Positions 43,801 through 52,735 of a DNA stretch of 64,000 bases are shown in pieces. The position numbers and the translations under genes were made by a program. The notes below the pieces were generated by a model, which saw nothing but the letters and a program-made list of their open reading frames with translations, made no database searches and had not been told where the DNA came from. The first letter of the stretch is position 1, and each line of letters begins with the position of its first letter. The stretch is from Trichomonas vaginalis G3 (lineage: Eukaryota > Parabasalia > Trichomonadida > Trichomonadidae). The stretch is taken from contig NC_067204.1 in the NCBI RefSeq assembly GCF_026262505.1, positions 16,284,165 through 16,348,164 of the forward strand, read 5' to 3'.

Positions 43801-44230
43801 ATGAGCTTGTCAAAATCAGAACGAGAGTCTATTATATTAAATGACGCAGAGGAATACAACATCCTTTCTATTATGTAAGTCAGAGTAAAGATGGTAAAAT
43901 ATATGTAAGAAAAAGAAAGGTTCCATTAGCGAATGCAGAGAGCGACAACATTAAGGTGCATGGCAAGGGTGAAGTCCACGAAGCCCATATAAAACCTTCT
44001 GTACAAACTGAGTCAAAGAACAAGAAGAAAAGAAGCCAGATGTACTTTCAATAACGAACCAAGAGCTTATTGCAAAGTTCGTGAATTTCATTGAAAAACA
44101 AACCGAGTCAAAGAACCCTGACCCACCAGTGAAAGAAGTTGAGACAAAAGAGAATGTACAGTTCATTGAAAATGTCAAGAAACAACTTCCACCACGAATA
44201 CCAAGAAGAAGAGTGAGAATAATGAAGTAA
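43801..44230 (+). pseudogene. Small basic Polinton gene
   Basis: Start TAAAATGAGCTTG. Short protein-like segments include KDGKIYVRKRKVPLANAES and VKKQLPPRIPRRRVRIMK at the end. Lies directly upstream of the capsid gene on the same strand. Broken, about two breaks. No family recognised. Confidence 0.45.
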
Positions 44231-44257
44231 ATAGATATTTTTATCTGAAGTAAATAC

Positions 44258-45831
44258 ATGCAGAACGAACAGTTAAACGAATTTACTCCAGCAGAGCATA
44301 TTCATCAGATTCGCTCATATTTCGATATCATAGACAATGCAGTTCAAATTGGTGACACTAATAGAAAATATTCTGACGCAAAGATTCCATCACAACCTGG
44401 AACTGCTAAAGATAACACATGGGTAACATTCAATCTCTCACCTCCTGGTGAAAATATGTTGGACCTTTACAATACATTCATTACGTATAAAATGGAAGGT
44501 CAATTTATTGTAGATAAAGAAATTGGTTCAGGTTCCAATAAAACAAACCCACCAGGATTTTGGATTGGTTTCGATGACGCTTTCTATGCAGTTGCTGGAT
44601 ATCAAATCCTTGCAAATGGTCGTATCGTATATTCTCAAGACAACGCAAGAGAAGAAGCATATATAACTTCAAACTCACAAACTACCGAACAAATAAAGAA
44701 AGTAGATGTTTTCTCAAAGACTCGACATGAAGATGTATGGAGTCATTCGGGAACATGCAGAACAGGACAAATTGTTAGTGGTCCAATTACAGCAGGAAAA
44801 TCATTTGATTTTAAGCTTCGTTTAAGAATTCCTGTTAGAAGATTCCTTCCATTAGAAGCTATTCGATTTATTCCAGCTTTTGCAGGAAACATTCAGCTTA
44901 AAGTAAAGTTCAGTAGCGACGCCTTACAATGCACATCTATATCTGTAAATGATATCATTGCTTTCAATCCAACTCTTAAAGTTGCATTTGCTTCAGTTCA
45001 AATCCACCGACAAATAAATTTGTTCCATGGAATGAACCATTCACTATGATAACGAAGGCAATAGAAGCTAGTGGAACAGTTACTATTACAACTGTAACCC
45101 AGCAACTATTTCGAACAAAGATGGATTTTAATGAATGTTTCATTCATCCAAAGTCATTCTCTTTAGACCCTAACATTTATACAGAACTTGTAGAACATTA
45201 TACAAACGAGGCTTTATGTTTTCCTGTTAAAGTTATGGATTGGATTCCTATGGACGGTTCATTCTCAAAGAATACAGATAGTTCAAGTGCAACATTTACA
45301 GCAGCTTATACGCCTATTAATGTTAAAAGTATTTGGGCACTATTTAGAAAGAAAGACAACTATTATGTTAATTTTGAGAACCCTAAGTTTAAATATCTTC
45401 AGCTTTCCATGGGAGCTTATGGAAATATGCCTGCAGAACCTGAAAAATCATATGGACCTGTATTTTATGAAATGGTTGCGAACGCTTGCAATACAAACAA
45501 TGATATGATTGGATTTAATGAAGATGTTATGAGGTCATTGGTGGATGATGGTAGTGTGGAACATAAATGGGATAGCTATGACAACACACATTTCTTATGT
45601 GGTTTTCCAACAGAAGTGGACTTTTGCTTCCAGCAAGGTCAAACATCTACTGCTCCAATAACATACAAATTGTCTGTTAAAGGACCTATTGAACTAGCAA
45701 CTGAAAATGTACCAAAGCCACTTATTGGATTTATGAGGGATTGTTGCTTTGCAATACAAGTAAGACAGTCAGGCATACCAATAATAAGACTTGACGACTA
45801 TAACTTAGCAACTGACGACAGTGAGGAATAA
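44258..45831 (+). pseudogene. Major capsid protein (double jelly-roll type)
   Basis: About 520 residues over the span, the normal size for Polinton major capsid proteins. The first half has SYFDIIDNAVQIGD, NPPGFWIGFDDAFYAVAGYQ and FKLRLRIPVRRFLPLEAIRF, the last a well-kept strand pair of the first jelly roll. The second half has NFENPKFKYLQLSMGAYGNM and ends with a polar tail. Assignment rests on size, neighbours and strand pattern; a structure-based search would settle it. Broken, about one break. It is the first gene of a run of four or five same-strand genes reaching to the right TIR. Confidence 0.75.
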
Positions 45832-45861
45832 AGGATGAACGTTTATTTTTAAAGCTTATAA

Positions 45862-46332
45862 ATGAGTTCTTCATCAAGCTCTCGTGAACCTTCACCATCT
45901 GTGAAACAAACTTTACCAAACGATTATGGAGCACCTATTGAATATTTCTTACGAGCTGCACAATGGCAAAGAGCAGTTTCACCAAGGTTAGGTGTTCCAC
46001 CAGCTCCTGTCAAAAATAGCATTTGGTCAAGTCCTTATATAAGATATGGTCTCCCACTAGGTTTGCTAGCTACAGCAGGAGCAGTAATGATGTTGAAAAG
46101 AAACAAAGCAAATGTTATAAATAATACTGAAGTAGCTGAATTTGAACAAACTCCGACACCATCGCCAAAACCAACGTCAAAACCAACGCCTTCACAAACA
46201 ACACCTTCAATGACTCCTGAACCTATGAAAGTACAAACTCCTGTTCAAAAGTCAACTCCAAAACCGACTCCAACATTTAAACCAGAACCTACTCCTCAAA
46301 TAAATCGTAAAACTCCTGCGTTTCCTTACTGA
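45862..46332 (+). CDS. Single-pass membrane protein with Pro/Thr-rich tail, 156 aa
   Basis: MSSSSSSREPSPSVKQTLPN, then a transmembrane segment at about residues 62-78 (YGLPLGLLATAGAVMML) followed by KRNK, and a long TPSPKPTSKPTP-type tail. Start ATAAATG. Copy D has a small protein of the same build (51433 onward: VIPVGLLLAAGAVAGPYLY). A virion membrane or membrane-anchoring role is possible; a Pro/Thr-rich tail often forms an extended linker. No family recognised. Confidence 0.6.
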   Translation: MSSSSSSREPSPSVKQTLPNDYGAPIEYFLRAAQWQRAVSPRLGVPPAPVKNSIWSSPYIRYGLPLGLLATAGAVMMLKRNKANVINNTEVAEFEQTPTPSPKPTSKPTPSQTTPSMTPEPMKVQTPVQKSTPKPTPTFKPEPTPQINRKTPAFPY

Positions 46333-46336
46333 AAAA

Positions 46337-46380
46337 ATAATGTTAGTTTTATTTTATTTGAACATTTTATTTAGAGTAAA
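46337..46380 (+). promoter_or_regulatory. T-rich leader before the 78-aa gene
   Basis: AATAATGTTAGTTTTATTTT then TTTGAACATTTTATTTAGAG, ending TAAAATG. Combines the T-rich class with the TAAAATG start. Confidence 0.35.
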
Positions 46381-46617
46381 ATGACGACTAAAGTCACTGA
46401 AGCAATGAAACAAAAATTTTTGGTAGAATACATTAAATCAGGAGCGGTTCCAGAAGGTTTTTACGTTCATACTATGAAGGATGGTAGAGTTCAGTTTAGA
46501 AAGATAAAGCAACCATTAGATAGAGAAGGTATATTAAGGAAGATTAAACTTCATGAGGACAACATTGCTGAACTTAAGAAGAAGTTAGAAGAGTTGGAGA
46601 AAGGAAGAGAGTTATAA
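46381..46617 (+). CDS. Small coiled-coil protein, 78 aa
   Basis: A compact N-terminal half (KFLVEYIKSGAVPEGFYVH, VQFRKIKQPLDREG) and a leucine-rich coiled coil (HEDNIAELKKKLEELEKG). The copy D homologue at 52736-52966 is about 80% identical over the N-terminal half. This is the highest protein conservation between C and D in the window, which suggests a constrained function. Located at the inner edge of the terminal repeat in both elements. Unknown family. Confidence 0.65.
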   Translation: MTTKVTEAMKQKFLVEYIKSGAVPEGFYVHTMKDGRVQFRKIKQPLDREGILRKIKLHEDNIAELKKKLEELEKGREL

Positions 46618-46633
46618 AGCAATGAATTCACAA

Positions 46634-46695
46634 GGTTAGAAAACGTGTTAGAAAACGTGTTAGATCTAACATTCTAACATAAACATTATTTTTGT
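46634..46695. repeat. GTTAGA-rich module, right TIR
   Basis: GGTTAGAAAACGTGTTAGAA repeated once, then GATCTAACATTCTAACATAA. Inverted relative to 24822 and 33727. Confidence 0.7.
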
Positions 46696-46783
46696 GCTAT
46701 GTTTTCATACGTGTGAGGGTGGTGATATCATTAATTTTTAAGTTTATTTTTATATTTTATTTTTATTTTATTTGGATGTAATG

Positions 46784-47065
46784 ACAGAACAAAAGCAACT
46801 CATACAAATCAAAACATATAACAAACATACATTTAAACATTTATTCTTCCTTCCTGAGCATAACATGTTCTTTCAAATACATCCGAGACCAGTTGACTTT
46901 TCATTGACTGTGTATAAAGATAGAAATAGTTATATCATTAAACCATACGATGACGAAGGTAAGTTATGTAAATTGTACGTTAAGAAGTTAGAGAAAGTTT
47001 ATGGCTTCAAGTATGACTACAATAGGGTTAACACTGATGATGAAGATATTGAGGAAAATTTATGA
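46784..47065 (+). CDS. TIR-borne small gene, right end, ~93 aa
   Basis: Two in-frame starts lie close together; the second (after ATTTGGATGTA) follows the T-rich leader and gives MTEQKQLIQIKTYNKHTFK. Further on: HLFFLPEHNMFFQIHPRPVD, YKDRNSYIIKPYDDEGKLCK and an acidic end (DDEDIEENL). Reads outward to the right terminus, mirroring its paralogue at 24438-24731. Function unknown; genes in the terminal repeats of linear protein-primed genomes are often duplicated in this way. Confidence 0.55.
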   Translation, partial: TEQKQLIQIKTYNKHTFKHLFFLPEHNMFFQIHPRPVDFSLTVYKDRNSYIIKPYDDEGKLCKLYVKKLEKVYGFKYDYNRVNTDDEDIEENL

Positions 47066-47302
47066 GAACATTAGTGAAGTCGTTAATGAGAATGATAGTG
47101 AGAACGTTTATTTTTACATTAGTGAGCTCGTTAGTGAAGTGAAGTGGGTGGCTTTGTAAATATTTAAGGTTAAGTTAGTGTTGTCGTTTGATTTGTAAAA
47201 TATACGTTAACGGTTTTGTAAATATTTAAAGTTATGTTGGGTAAGGTTATGTTGAGTAAGGTGGAACGCAGTGCCGCCGTACCCAAGACTTGTATACTAA
47301 CT

Positions 47303-47739
47303 ATATACGGTAATTTTATTTCTGTAGTTTCTGAATTAAAGATATTCGCTAAAATGTTTTGTAAACTGTTTTGAACAGCTGTATAAACCGTTGAATTCGG
47401 AACTCTTACGATTTCACCGTCCTTAATAAAGGGCATTGCACATGGCGTAGTGCTTGGATCAAATCTTTCGGGATTATGATTCAACATATATTCTAATGCT
47501 TCATAAACAGACCTATAAACCGTTGTATTATCTTTTTCAATAATTTCACCGTCCTTTATGAAAGGCATTGTACATGGCGTTAATATTGGAATAAATTTTT
47601 CATATTCTTTCCATGAGATATAATGTTCAGTTTTTCCATCAGTGATTATTAAATGCTCATCATCAAATGAAAACGTGTATGAACCAAAAATTAATCTTTT
47701 CGCCCTATCAGCTTCATAAGAATATGCGGATATACTCAT
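47303..47739 (-). pseudogene. Fibre N-terminal part, copy D, cut by copy C
   Basis: MSISAYSYEADRAKRLIF parallels MTIAAYAYETNEARRAH of copy C. An internal duplication is visible: TPCTMPFIKDGEIIEKDNTT and TPCAMPFIKDGEIVRVPNST, each followed by VY and a helix. The equivalent single block in copy C is TSKVPIINDGTVQYINSTV. The rest of the gene, including any stalk, is missing here. Confidence 0.7.
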
Positions 47740-47758
47740 ATTTTTAATTATAATAAAA
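47740..47758. promoter_or_regulatory. 19-bp divergent intergenic region, copy D
   Basis: ATTTTTAATTATAATAAAA between opposing start codons. Functional equivalent of 29464-29480. Confidence 0.4.
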
Positions 47759-48536
47759 ATGTTGTTCTATTTGCAAAGTACTGATCCTAATGATTACGGG
47801 ACATTAAAATTACAAACTAACCTTGGTCTTCAGAATGAACCACTAGCTTTCAGAGTTCTTGATTTTAGCACTATCGCTTCATTTGTTATAACAGACACTA
47901 ACGATTTCATTACATTTGAAATTGATGGTATTAGTACTGAAATTCATTTTAAAGCAAGAAATAAATATGATATTGATACGTTAGAGAAAAAGATTCAGGA
48001 TCTCATTGATGAAAAATTTAACGGAGCCTTAACTGTGAATTAACTGATTCAGGAATAATAAAATTTAGTTCCGAAAAAGAATTTAAAATTACTGATATGA
48101 CTCATCGAGCACGTTTATTACTAGGTGCTTATCATCAAGAATTACCGTTAAAATCTTCTATTGAAAATCAAAAATATATAATTGAAATGAAATCTGCACC
48201 CTACATATGTTATGGAAACTGTTTATATGTTGAATCAAAAATAAGTAATGTAACAGGAATTTCAGGAGTTAATAATAAAAATTCTGTTATAGAATATAAA
48301 TCGTTCTGTTACGCCGTTAATTCTGTATTCATGCCTAATTTTCCGATTTTATTAAGGCACGAAGGAAAATGGGTTCGAATTCAACCACACCATTTAAAAG
48401 ATATGACATTTAGATTAGTTGATTTTCAAGGCGAACCAATTGAAATTAAAGCTCCTGTCAAATGACTATAGAAGTTGATTTTTGGTCTAATATAAGAGCT
48501 AATGGACTAGATGATGAACCAGGGATAAAAATATAA
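47759..48536 (+). pseudogene. Putative capsid-related protein (258-aa family), copy D
   Basis: Homologue of 28687-29463. MLFYLQSTDPNDYG, MTHRARLLLGAYHQELPL and FRLVDFQGEPIEIKAPVK are all conserved. Broken, about two breaks. Confidence 0.7.
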
Positions 48537-48544
48537 ATCTTAAA

Positions 48545-49194
48545 TTAATTCGTTAAAACATATTTCAAGCAAAGTTTATATTCTGTTGAAAGTTTTGTGT
48601 ATTCATTCGAATATTTATACTTAAACTCAACTCCTGTAGTTCCTGGTGTTTCAATTATTCTAATACTACCGATTTTCATAAATACCGGCATCTGACCACA
48701 ACATTCGATTTCAGGGTCAAGATAATCAATAACGCACTGTTTCCCTGTTATTCTTGATATAACATTTTCTAAATCCTCCTTTGTTAAAATTATTTGATTC
48801 TTACTAATAAGATTTATCAAAAGCTTCTTATCGTCTTTGAGTAATATTGTTTGGTATAAATTAAGGAGGTAATGGTCTACGTTATCTGAAGGATTAGTTT
48901 GAATAGTTGAATAAGGTTAGGGCTCAATGAGCCCGAGAACCCTTTGAGTTCTTCTTGAGCATCACGCGATATGATTGGTTCTAATGGAGGTGGATATTCT
49001 AACTTAACTTCACTGTTAGCGTTTGTGTTTGAAGCTGTGTTTAAATTAACGGATTTTAGCTCCGGCTCTTTATCTTTCAAGTTTTCGGAGCTGTAATTTT
49101 TGATTATAATATTATTTGTCGTTCTTGAATCAACATTAGATGTAGGTTCGATCGGAACATTAACTGCTCCGGCTAAGATGGATTTACTTCTCAT
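48545..49194 (-). pseudogene. Conserved Polinton protein (204-aa family), copy D
   Basis: Homologue of 27846-28460. MRSKSILAGAVNVPIEPTSN and the ILTKEDLENVISRITGKQCV block are retained exactly. The linker holds a GC-rich double hairpin (48920-48952) that copy C lacks. Broken, about one or two breaks. Confidence 0.65.
48920..48952. repeat. Double-hairpin element, copy D only
   Basis: GGGCTCAATGAGCCC (6-bp stem, 3-base loop), one base, AGAACCCTTTGAGTTCT (5-bp stem). Same build as the copy C elements, different sequence, and at a site empty in copy C. Confidence 0.6.
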
Positions 49195-49229
49195 TTTCTA
49201 GAGAATAAAAACCTTTTATTACTATAAAA

Positions 49230-49622
49230 ATGAATAATATCTTTGATAAAGGTTTAAACGTGAAACTTGAAAATGAAAATCTTGTTGAATTCACTGAAAC
49301 GGGCGCAGTTTATAAAGATGTTGAGGTGTTAAATAAGAAAGCAAAAGGCAGAAGTCGAAATATGAACATCGATTATAAACCATTTACTATTTACGTAAAT
49401 GATGGTTCTGGTGGTTCAAACATTAAATATGCAGAAAGTAATAGAGTTTATGCGTTAAAAGGTGAAGCACCATCAATTAAAAACAGTTATTCTAATCTTT
49501 ATCCTCAAAAACTGACTGATCCAGAAAGTGTGGACATGAATGACACCAAAAATATAAACAGAAATGGTGATAGAGATGGATGGAATCTATTCACTACACC
49601 TCATCTAAAAATAAAGCTTTAA
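49230..49622 (+). CDS. Conserved Polinton protein, 130 aa, copy D
   Basis: Open end to end. MNNIFDKGLNVKLENENLVE, KAKGRSRNMNIDYKP, NDGSGGSNIKYAES and NINRNGDRDGWNLF match copy C closely. This intact copy fixes the start of the family. Tail-to-tail with the ATPase, overlapping by four bases exactly as in C, although the surrounding DNA has diverged. Unknown function. Confidence 0.65.
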   Translation: MNNIFDKGLNVKLENENLVEFTETGAVYKDVEVLNKKAKGRSRNMNIDYKPFTIYVNDGSGGSNIKYAESNRVYALKGEAPSIKNSYSNLYPQKLTDPESVDMNDTKNINRNGDRDGWNLFTTPHLKIKL

Positions 49623-50502
49623 AATAATGTTGGTCTTTCCCAAGGTATATTTTTAACATTAATTGTATTAGTCATTATATGAATTTCTAAATATGAACGT
49701 GGTGAAATGAGTGATTTATAAGCATCCCAGATTTCATCAAAAGGTAATGTTATACCTGATTGCTTCCAAATTAATTCTATATCGTATTTTGAGAAACCTT
49801 GAAATATAACGAAATCAGTAATTAAACGTTTAATATTTAATGCTAAAAACCTCCACGTTTGCATAAGTATTGCAACAGTCATGGTAATGTCTGACTTTAG
49901 TAATTAAATTAGCTAATGGTGAATCTGGTTTTGAAACTAAACCTTTACCAGCGAAATCATCACAAACTAATAAAGTGTTTGATGGATATTTTTTAAAAGG
50001 ATATTTTGAAAGTTTTGAGAGAATGTAGTTTGTCAATCGTTTCATATCATACGTACCATCCTGCTGTCTCAAATGATGTTTATCAATAATTCTTTCCATT
50101 TCTTCCGAGGTCTTTTGCATTCCTGATTGTATAAATTCAACTATTGCATAATATTTCTTCTTTCTTCTTATATATTGTTGAAGAAAAGAAATTAATTCGC
50201 TATCTGGAACTTTAATTACTGATGCCTGAACTTTACCATAAACGTCTTCGCTGTTGAATCCATTGAATCTGAAGTTGCTGATATAATGATTTGGTCATAA
50301 TATGAATCTTGACCTAACGTTCAGTAATTAAAATATGACGAATTAAATTAAAAGTCTTTCCCGAACCCATTTTTCCGCAATAGAAATACACACCTTTTGA
50401 ACAGAACTGATAATCCTTACTGAAGGGAAGAATTAATGAACTATTGAGTTTATCAGATTTTTCATTCATTTTTTCATCTACTTCTTCAAATAAATGTTTC
50501 AT
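49619..50502 (-). pseudogene. A32/FtsK-type packaging ATPase, copy D
   Basis: Walker A GKMGSGKT and the Walker B-like LLVCDDFAGKG are both present, and the C-terminal WERPTLF matches copies A and C. Broken, about two breaks. Its start codon lies 16 bp from that of the divergent 298-aa gene, the same pairing and spacing as in C. Confidence 0.82.
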
Positions 50503-50518
50503 TTTATTATAATTAAAA

Positions 50519-51415
50519 ATGCAAGTCAGAAATTTTGTTAATACCGTTCCCAGTCTTAATGATAAAAGTATTAAAATCTATTATGAGCACATATTTTCAC
50601 AACCGTTTAAAATAATCAATGGTGAATACATTTATGAATACCCTAAACACTGGGTTGATTATAACACTGGCGAAAAAGCAATTGAAATAAGACAGATAAA
50701 AACCATTCCTGCAGGACGAACCATTGAATTATATAACTTTGGAATAATAAGAGATAATCATCAATATGATTTACAGATTTATATAGATTTAGACACAGGA
50801 GATGATATGACAGCATTTAATAAAAAGATTAAATCGGTTCTTATTGAACAGTTAAAAGGTGCCGGATATCCTCAACCTAATGAAGTTGATATGTTTTATA
50901 GTTTTGAAACTAATTCAATAGAATTTCGTGTTAATTCAAATTCAAAAGCTGGTTTCATATTTGATTTAAAAGATGGTGCTGTGTGCTGTCGTGATGAGAT
51001 TGAAAATGTATACACGAATAAAAATTTTCAAGAGATTACAGGAATTAATAATGATGAATGCTTTTATCGATTTGCTCAGTTCGGAGCAGAACAGATAACA
51101 TTAAATGACCTCCTGGAGTACTTACCAAAATCAATTTCCATTAAAAATGATGGTTGTTTATTAACATCAATTTCATTTAATGGTGTTTGGTCCAGAGAAG
51201 CGGCAATCATTAAATCAAGTATAAGTGAATTCGCTGAAGATTCTATTTTATGTTTATCAAACTGTTTATATTCTCCGCCGAAGCATTATTCAATAACTAA
51301 TTATGTTAATAAATTTAATATAAAATTAGTTGAACCATCGAGTCTAAAAGATATTGTCCTTCCTGATGACAGAAAAGATAGTATTATTATCGAACTCATA
51401 TTAATCGCTTATTAA
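50519..51415 (+). CDS. Putative structural protein, 298 aa, copy D
   Basis: The intact form of the family broken in A and C. MQVRNFVNTVPSLNDKSIKI; YPKHWVDYNTGEKAIEIRQI; IPAGRTIELYNFGI; LDTGDDMTAFNKKI; then a central CCRDEIENVYTN segment and the C-terminal VWSREAAIIKSSISEF, HYSITNYVNKFNIKL, DDRKDSIIIELILIAY. The C-terminal third is related to the 285-aa protein at 42619-43476. Repeated beta-strand alternation suggests a capsid or vertex protein, but there is no decisive motif. Divergent pairing with the packaging ATPase is kept across elements. Confidence 0.65.
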   Translation: MQVRNFVNTVPSLNDKSIKIYYEHIFSQPFKIINGEYIYEYPKHWVDYNTGEKAIEIRQIKTIPAGRTIELYNFGIIRDNHQYDLQIYIDLDTGDDMTAFNKKIKSVLIEQLKGAGYPQPNEVDMFYSFETNSIEFRVNSNSKAGFIFDLKDGAVCCRDEIENVYTNKNFQEITGINNDECFYRFAQFGAEQITLNDLLEYLPKSISIKNDGCLLTSISFNGVWSREAAIIKSSISEFAEDSILCLSNCLYSPPKHYSITNYVNKFNIKLVEPSSLKDIVLPDDRKDSIIIELILIAY

Positions 51416-51432
51416 AATTTAATTATATATAA

Positions 51433-51719
51433 ATGAGTTCAACGACTGAAAGCGCATGGGCTAGTTTTGATGAAGATCCTAAATCGCGGAACTATAATAG
51501 AATTGTAATTCCTGTAGGTCTTTTATTAGCTGCGGGTGCGGTAGCGGGACCATATTTATATAGAAATTTATATAGAACACCGAATAATTCAACTGCCGGG
51601 GCTGATCTTATTCAACAGGTCTGAAAAAATCTACACCGATTCAAACAAGCCCGACACAGAAAGGAAGGAAGCAACTCCCACATATTAGGTCATTAATTTT
51701 AAAGAATAGAAGAAATTAA
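51433..51719 (+). pseudogene. Small membrane protein, copy D
   Basis: ATAAATG start. Hydrophobic segment VIPVGLLLAAGAVAGPYLY at about residues 27-45 followed by polar residues. Same build as the 156-aa membrane protein of copy C but with a much shorter tail. About one break. Confidence 0.5.
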
Positions 51720-51729
51720 TTTGTAATAA

Positions 51730-51929
51730 ATGACGTCGTTAAATGTAAAAATAATTTGTGATGATATTACTATCATTGATGATGTAAGTGATGTGCTAAT
51801 ATAATTGATAGAATTAATGAACTAATAAAGAGGTTCAGTGGTGAAAAAGTCAGAGTTTCATTAACGTTTAGCTCCGATGAAAAATTTTATGAGTTAATCA
51901 TTATGAGAAATGATTTTAATAAGCATTAA
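51730..51929 (+). pseudogene. Small conserved Polinton protein (74-aa family), copy D
   Basis: VKIICDDITIIDDVSDV and RVSLTFSSDEKFYELIIMRN match copy C on both sides of the place where C has its double-hairpin insert; D has only a short link there. Start ATAAATG. The stop TAA overlaps the next start (TTAAATG). About one break. Confidence 0.6.
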
Positions 51930-52432
51930 ATGGTATTTTCAACACTATCAGCTTTGTATGGAGGTTATAAAGCTATTGACGGTTTAACTGGTGGAGCTGT
52001 ATCAAAAGCTTTAAAAAATAATGCTGGAATGCTTGTGGGAGCTGCTGCCAGAAAATTAAAATCTGAAAAGTTAAAGAAATTAGGTAACTGGGTCGCTGAC
52101 CAGTCGCAAACCTTTTAGGTGAAGATAATGAAATATCTAAGCAGCTAAAAGATTTTAAAGGTCAGTTGAATGGCGAAGAGTTTAAATTAAATTCACTTAA
52201 AGAAAAGGAGAAACAGCCAGAATATCCACCAATTGAGGCACCGCCGATTAATTCAGCACCAGCGCCAGTAACTGCAGTCGCACCATATGACCCTGGCGGT
52301 TATGGAAGACCTTTTGACCCTAAAACAGGAGGTTCGAATTGGTTCCATTACGGTCGAAGATATATTTTAGCTAAAATCGCAAAAGCAAAGAAACTGTTAA
52401 AAACTAAAAAGAAACCAAGAGTTTTAAAGTAA
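51930..52432 (+). pseudogene. Gly/Ala-rich small structural-type protein, copy D
   Basis: Homologue of 24917-25410: LTGGAVSKALKNNAGMLVGA, a Lys-rich block, then a proline-rich segment (EYPPIEAPPINSAPAPV) and DPGGYGRPFDPKTGGSNWFH close to the tail. Ends with a basic KAKKLLKTKKKPRVLK, suggesting nucleic-acid contact. About one break. Confidence 0.58.
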
Positions 52433-52436
52433 TTAA

Positions 52437-52655
52437 ATGGTTAGAGATGTTCTCGAATACCCTGCACCACCTGAAACGCCTAACAATAATGATTTATATA
52501 ATCGATTGAAAACTTTAGGTAAAGCGTATTTATGGTTTAATTATCCTTATCATATGGCGGCTTATAAACTTTATAAACACTATAAAGAAAGTAATAGACC
52601 TTCAACCGACCTAGTTGATCCGCAGGAATTAAGGAAAAGACGACGAAGCCGCTAA
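52437..52655 (+). CDS. Small basic Polinton protein, 72 aa, copy D
   Basis: MVRDVLEYPAPPETPNNNDL, then an aromatic block (YLWFNYPYHMAAYKLYKHYK) and a basic end (KRRRSR). The stop codon lies in the loop of a GC-rich hairpin (52647-52661), so the C-terminus has been set by that element. No clear counterpart in copy C. Starts TTAAATG four bases after the previous stop. Unknown function. Confidence 0.5.
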   Translation: MVRDVLEYPAPPETPNNNDLYNRLKTLGKAYLWFNYPYHMAAYKLYKHYKESNRPSTDLVDPQELRKRRRSR

Positions 52656-52679
52656 GCGGCTCAGATGACTCAGAGAGTC
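52647..52679. repeat. Double-hairpin element at a gene end, copy D
   Basis: AGCCGCTAAGCGGCT (6-bp stem, 3-base loop TAA), five bases, GACTCAGAGAGTC (4-bp stem). The first stem core GCCGC/GCGGC is the same as in the copy C elements. Confidence 0.6.
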
Positions 52680-52683
52680 CTCA

Positions 52684-52735
52684 TAAAAAATAAAGTTAAT
52701 TTTAAAAATATTTTTTATTTTTTACTTTTAATAAA
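52684..52735 (+). promoter_or_regulatory. T-rich leader, copy D
   Basis: AAAAAATAAAGTTAATTTTA then a T-rich run and TTTTTACTTTTAATAAAATG. Similar to the leader of the homologous gene in copy C. Confidence 0.4.

Larger units (their letters stand above)
24205..47302. mobile_element. Maverick/Polinton copy C, both ends present, partly broken
   Basis: Termini AGTTAG (24205) and CTAACT (47302) head imperfect inverted repeats of about 0.7 kb. About 23 kb long with some twenty genes: packaging ATPase, major capsid protein, related structural proteins, fibre, rve integrase, protein-primed DNA polymerase B, KilA-N-like gene and an accessory cassette. This gene set is diagnostic of Polintons. Several genes are open end to end; others are broken, in total around fifteen breaks. 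I see no clear 6-bp target duplication (left flank ATTTGC, right flank ATATAC), and the flanks belong to two different Polintons. Near-identity to copy A implies a young element. Confidence 0.88.
46595..47302. repeat. Right terminal inverted repeat of copy C
   Basis: Pairs with 24205-24915. The inner edge (GAATTCATTGCTTTATAACT on the minus strand) and outer edge (AACCGTTAACGTATATTTTA on the minus strand) match the left arm; the interior has diverged. Terminal bases CTAACT. Confidence 0.8.
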
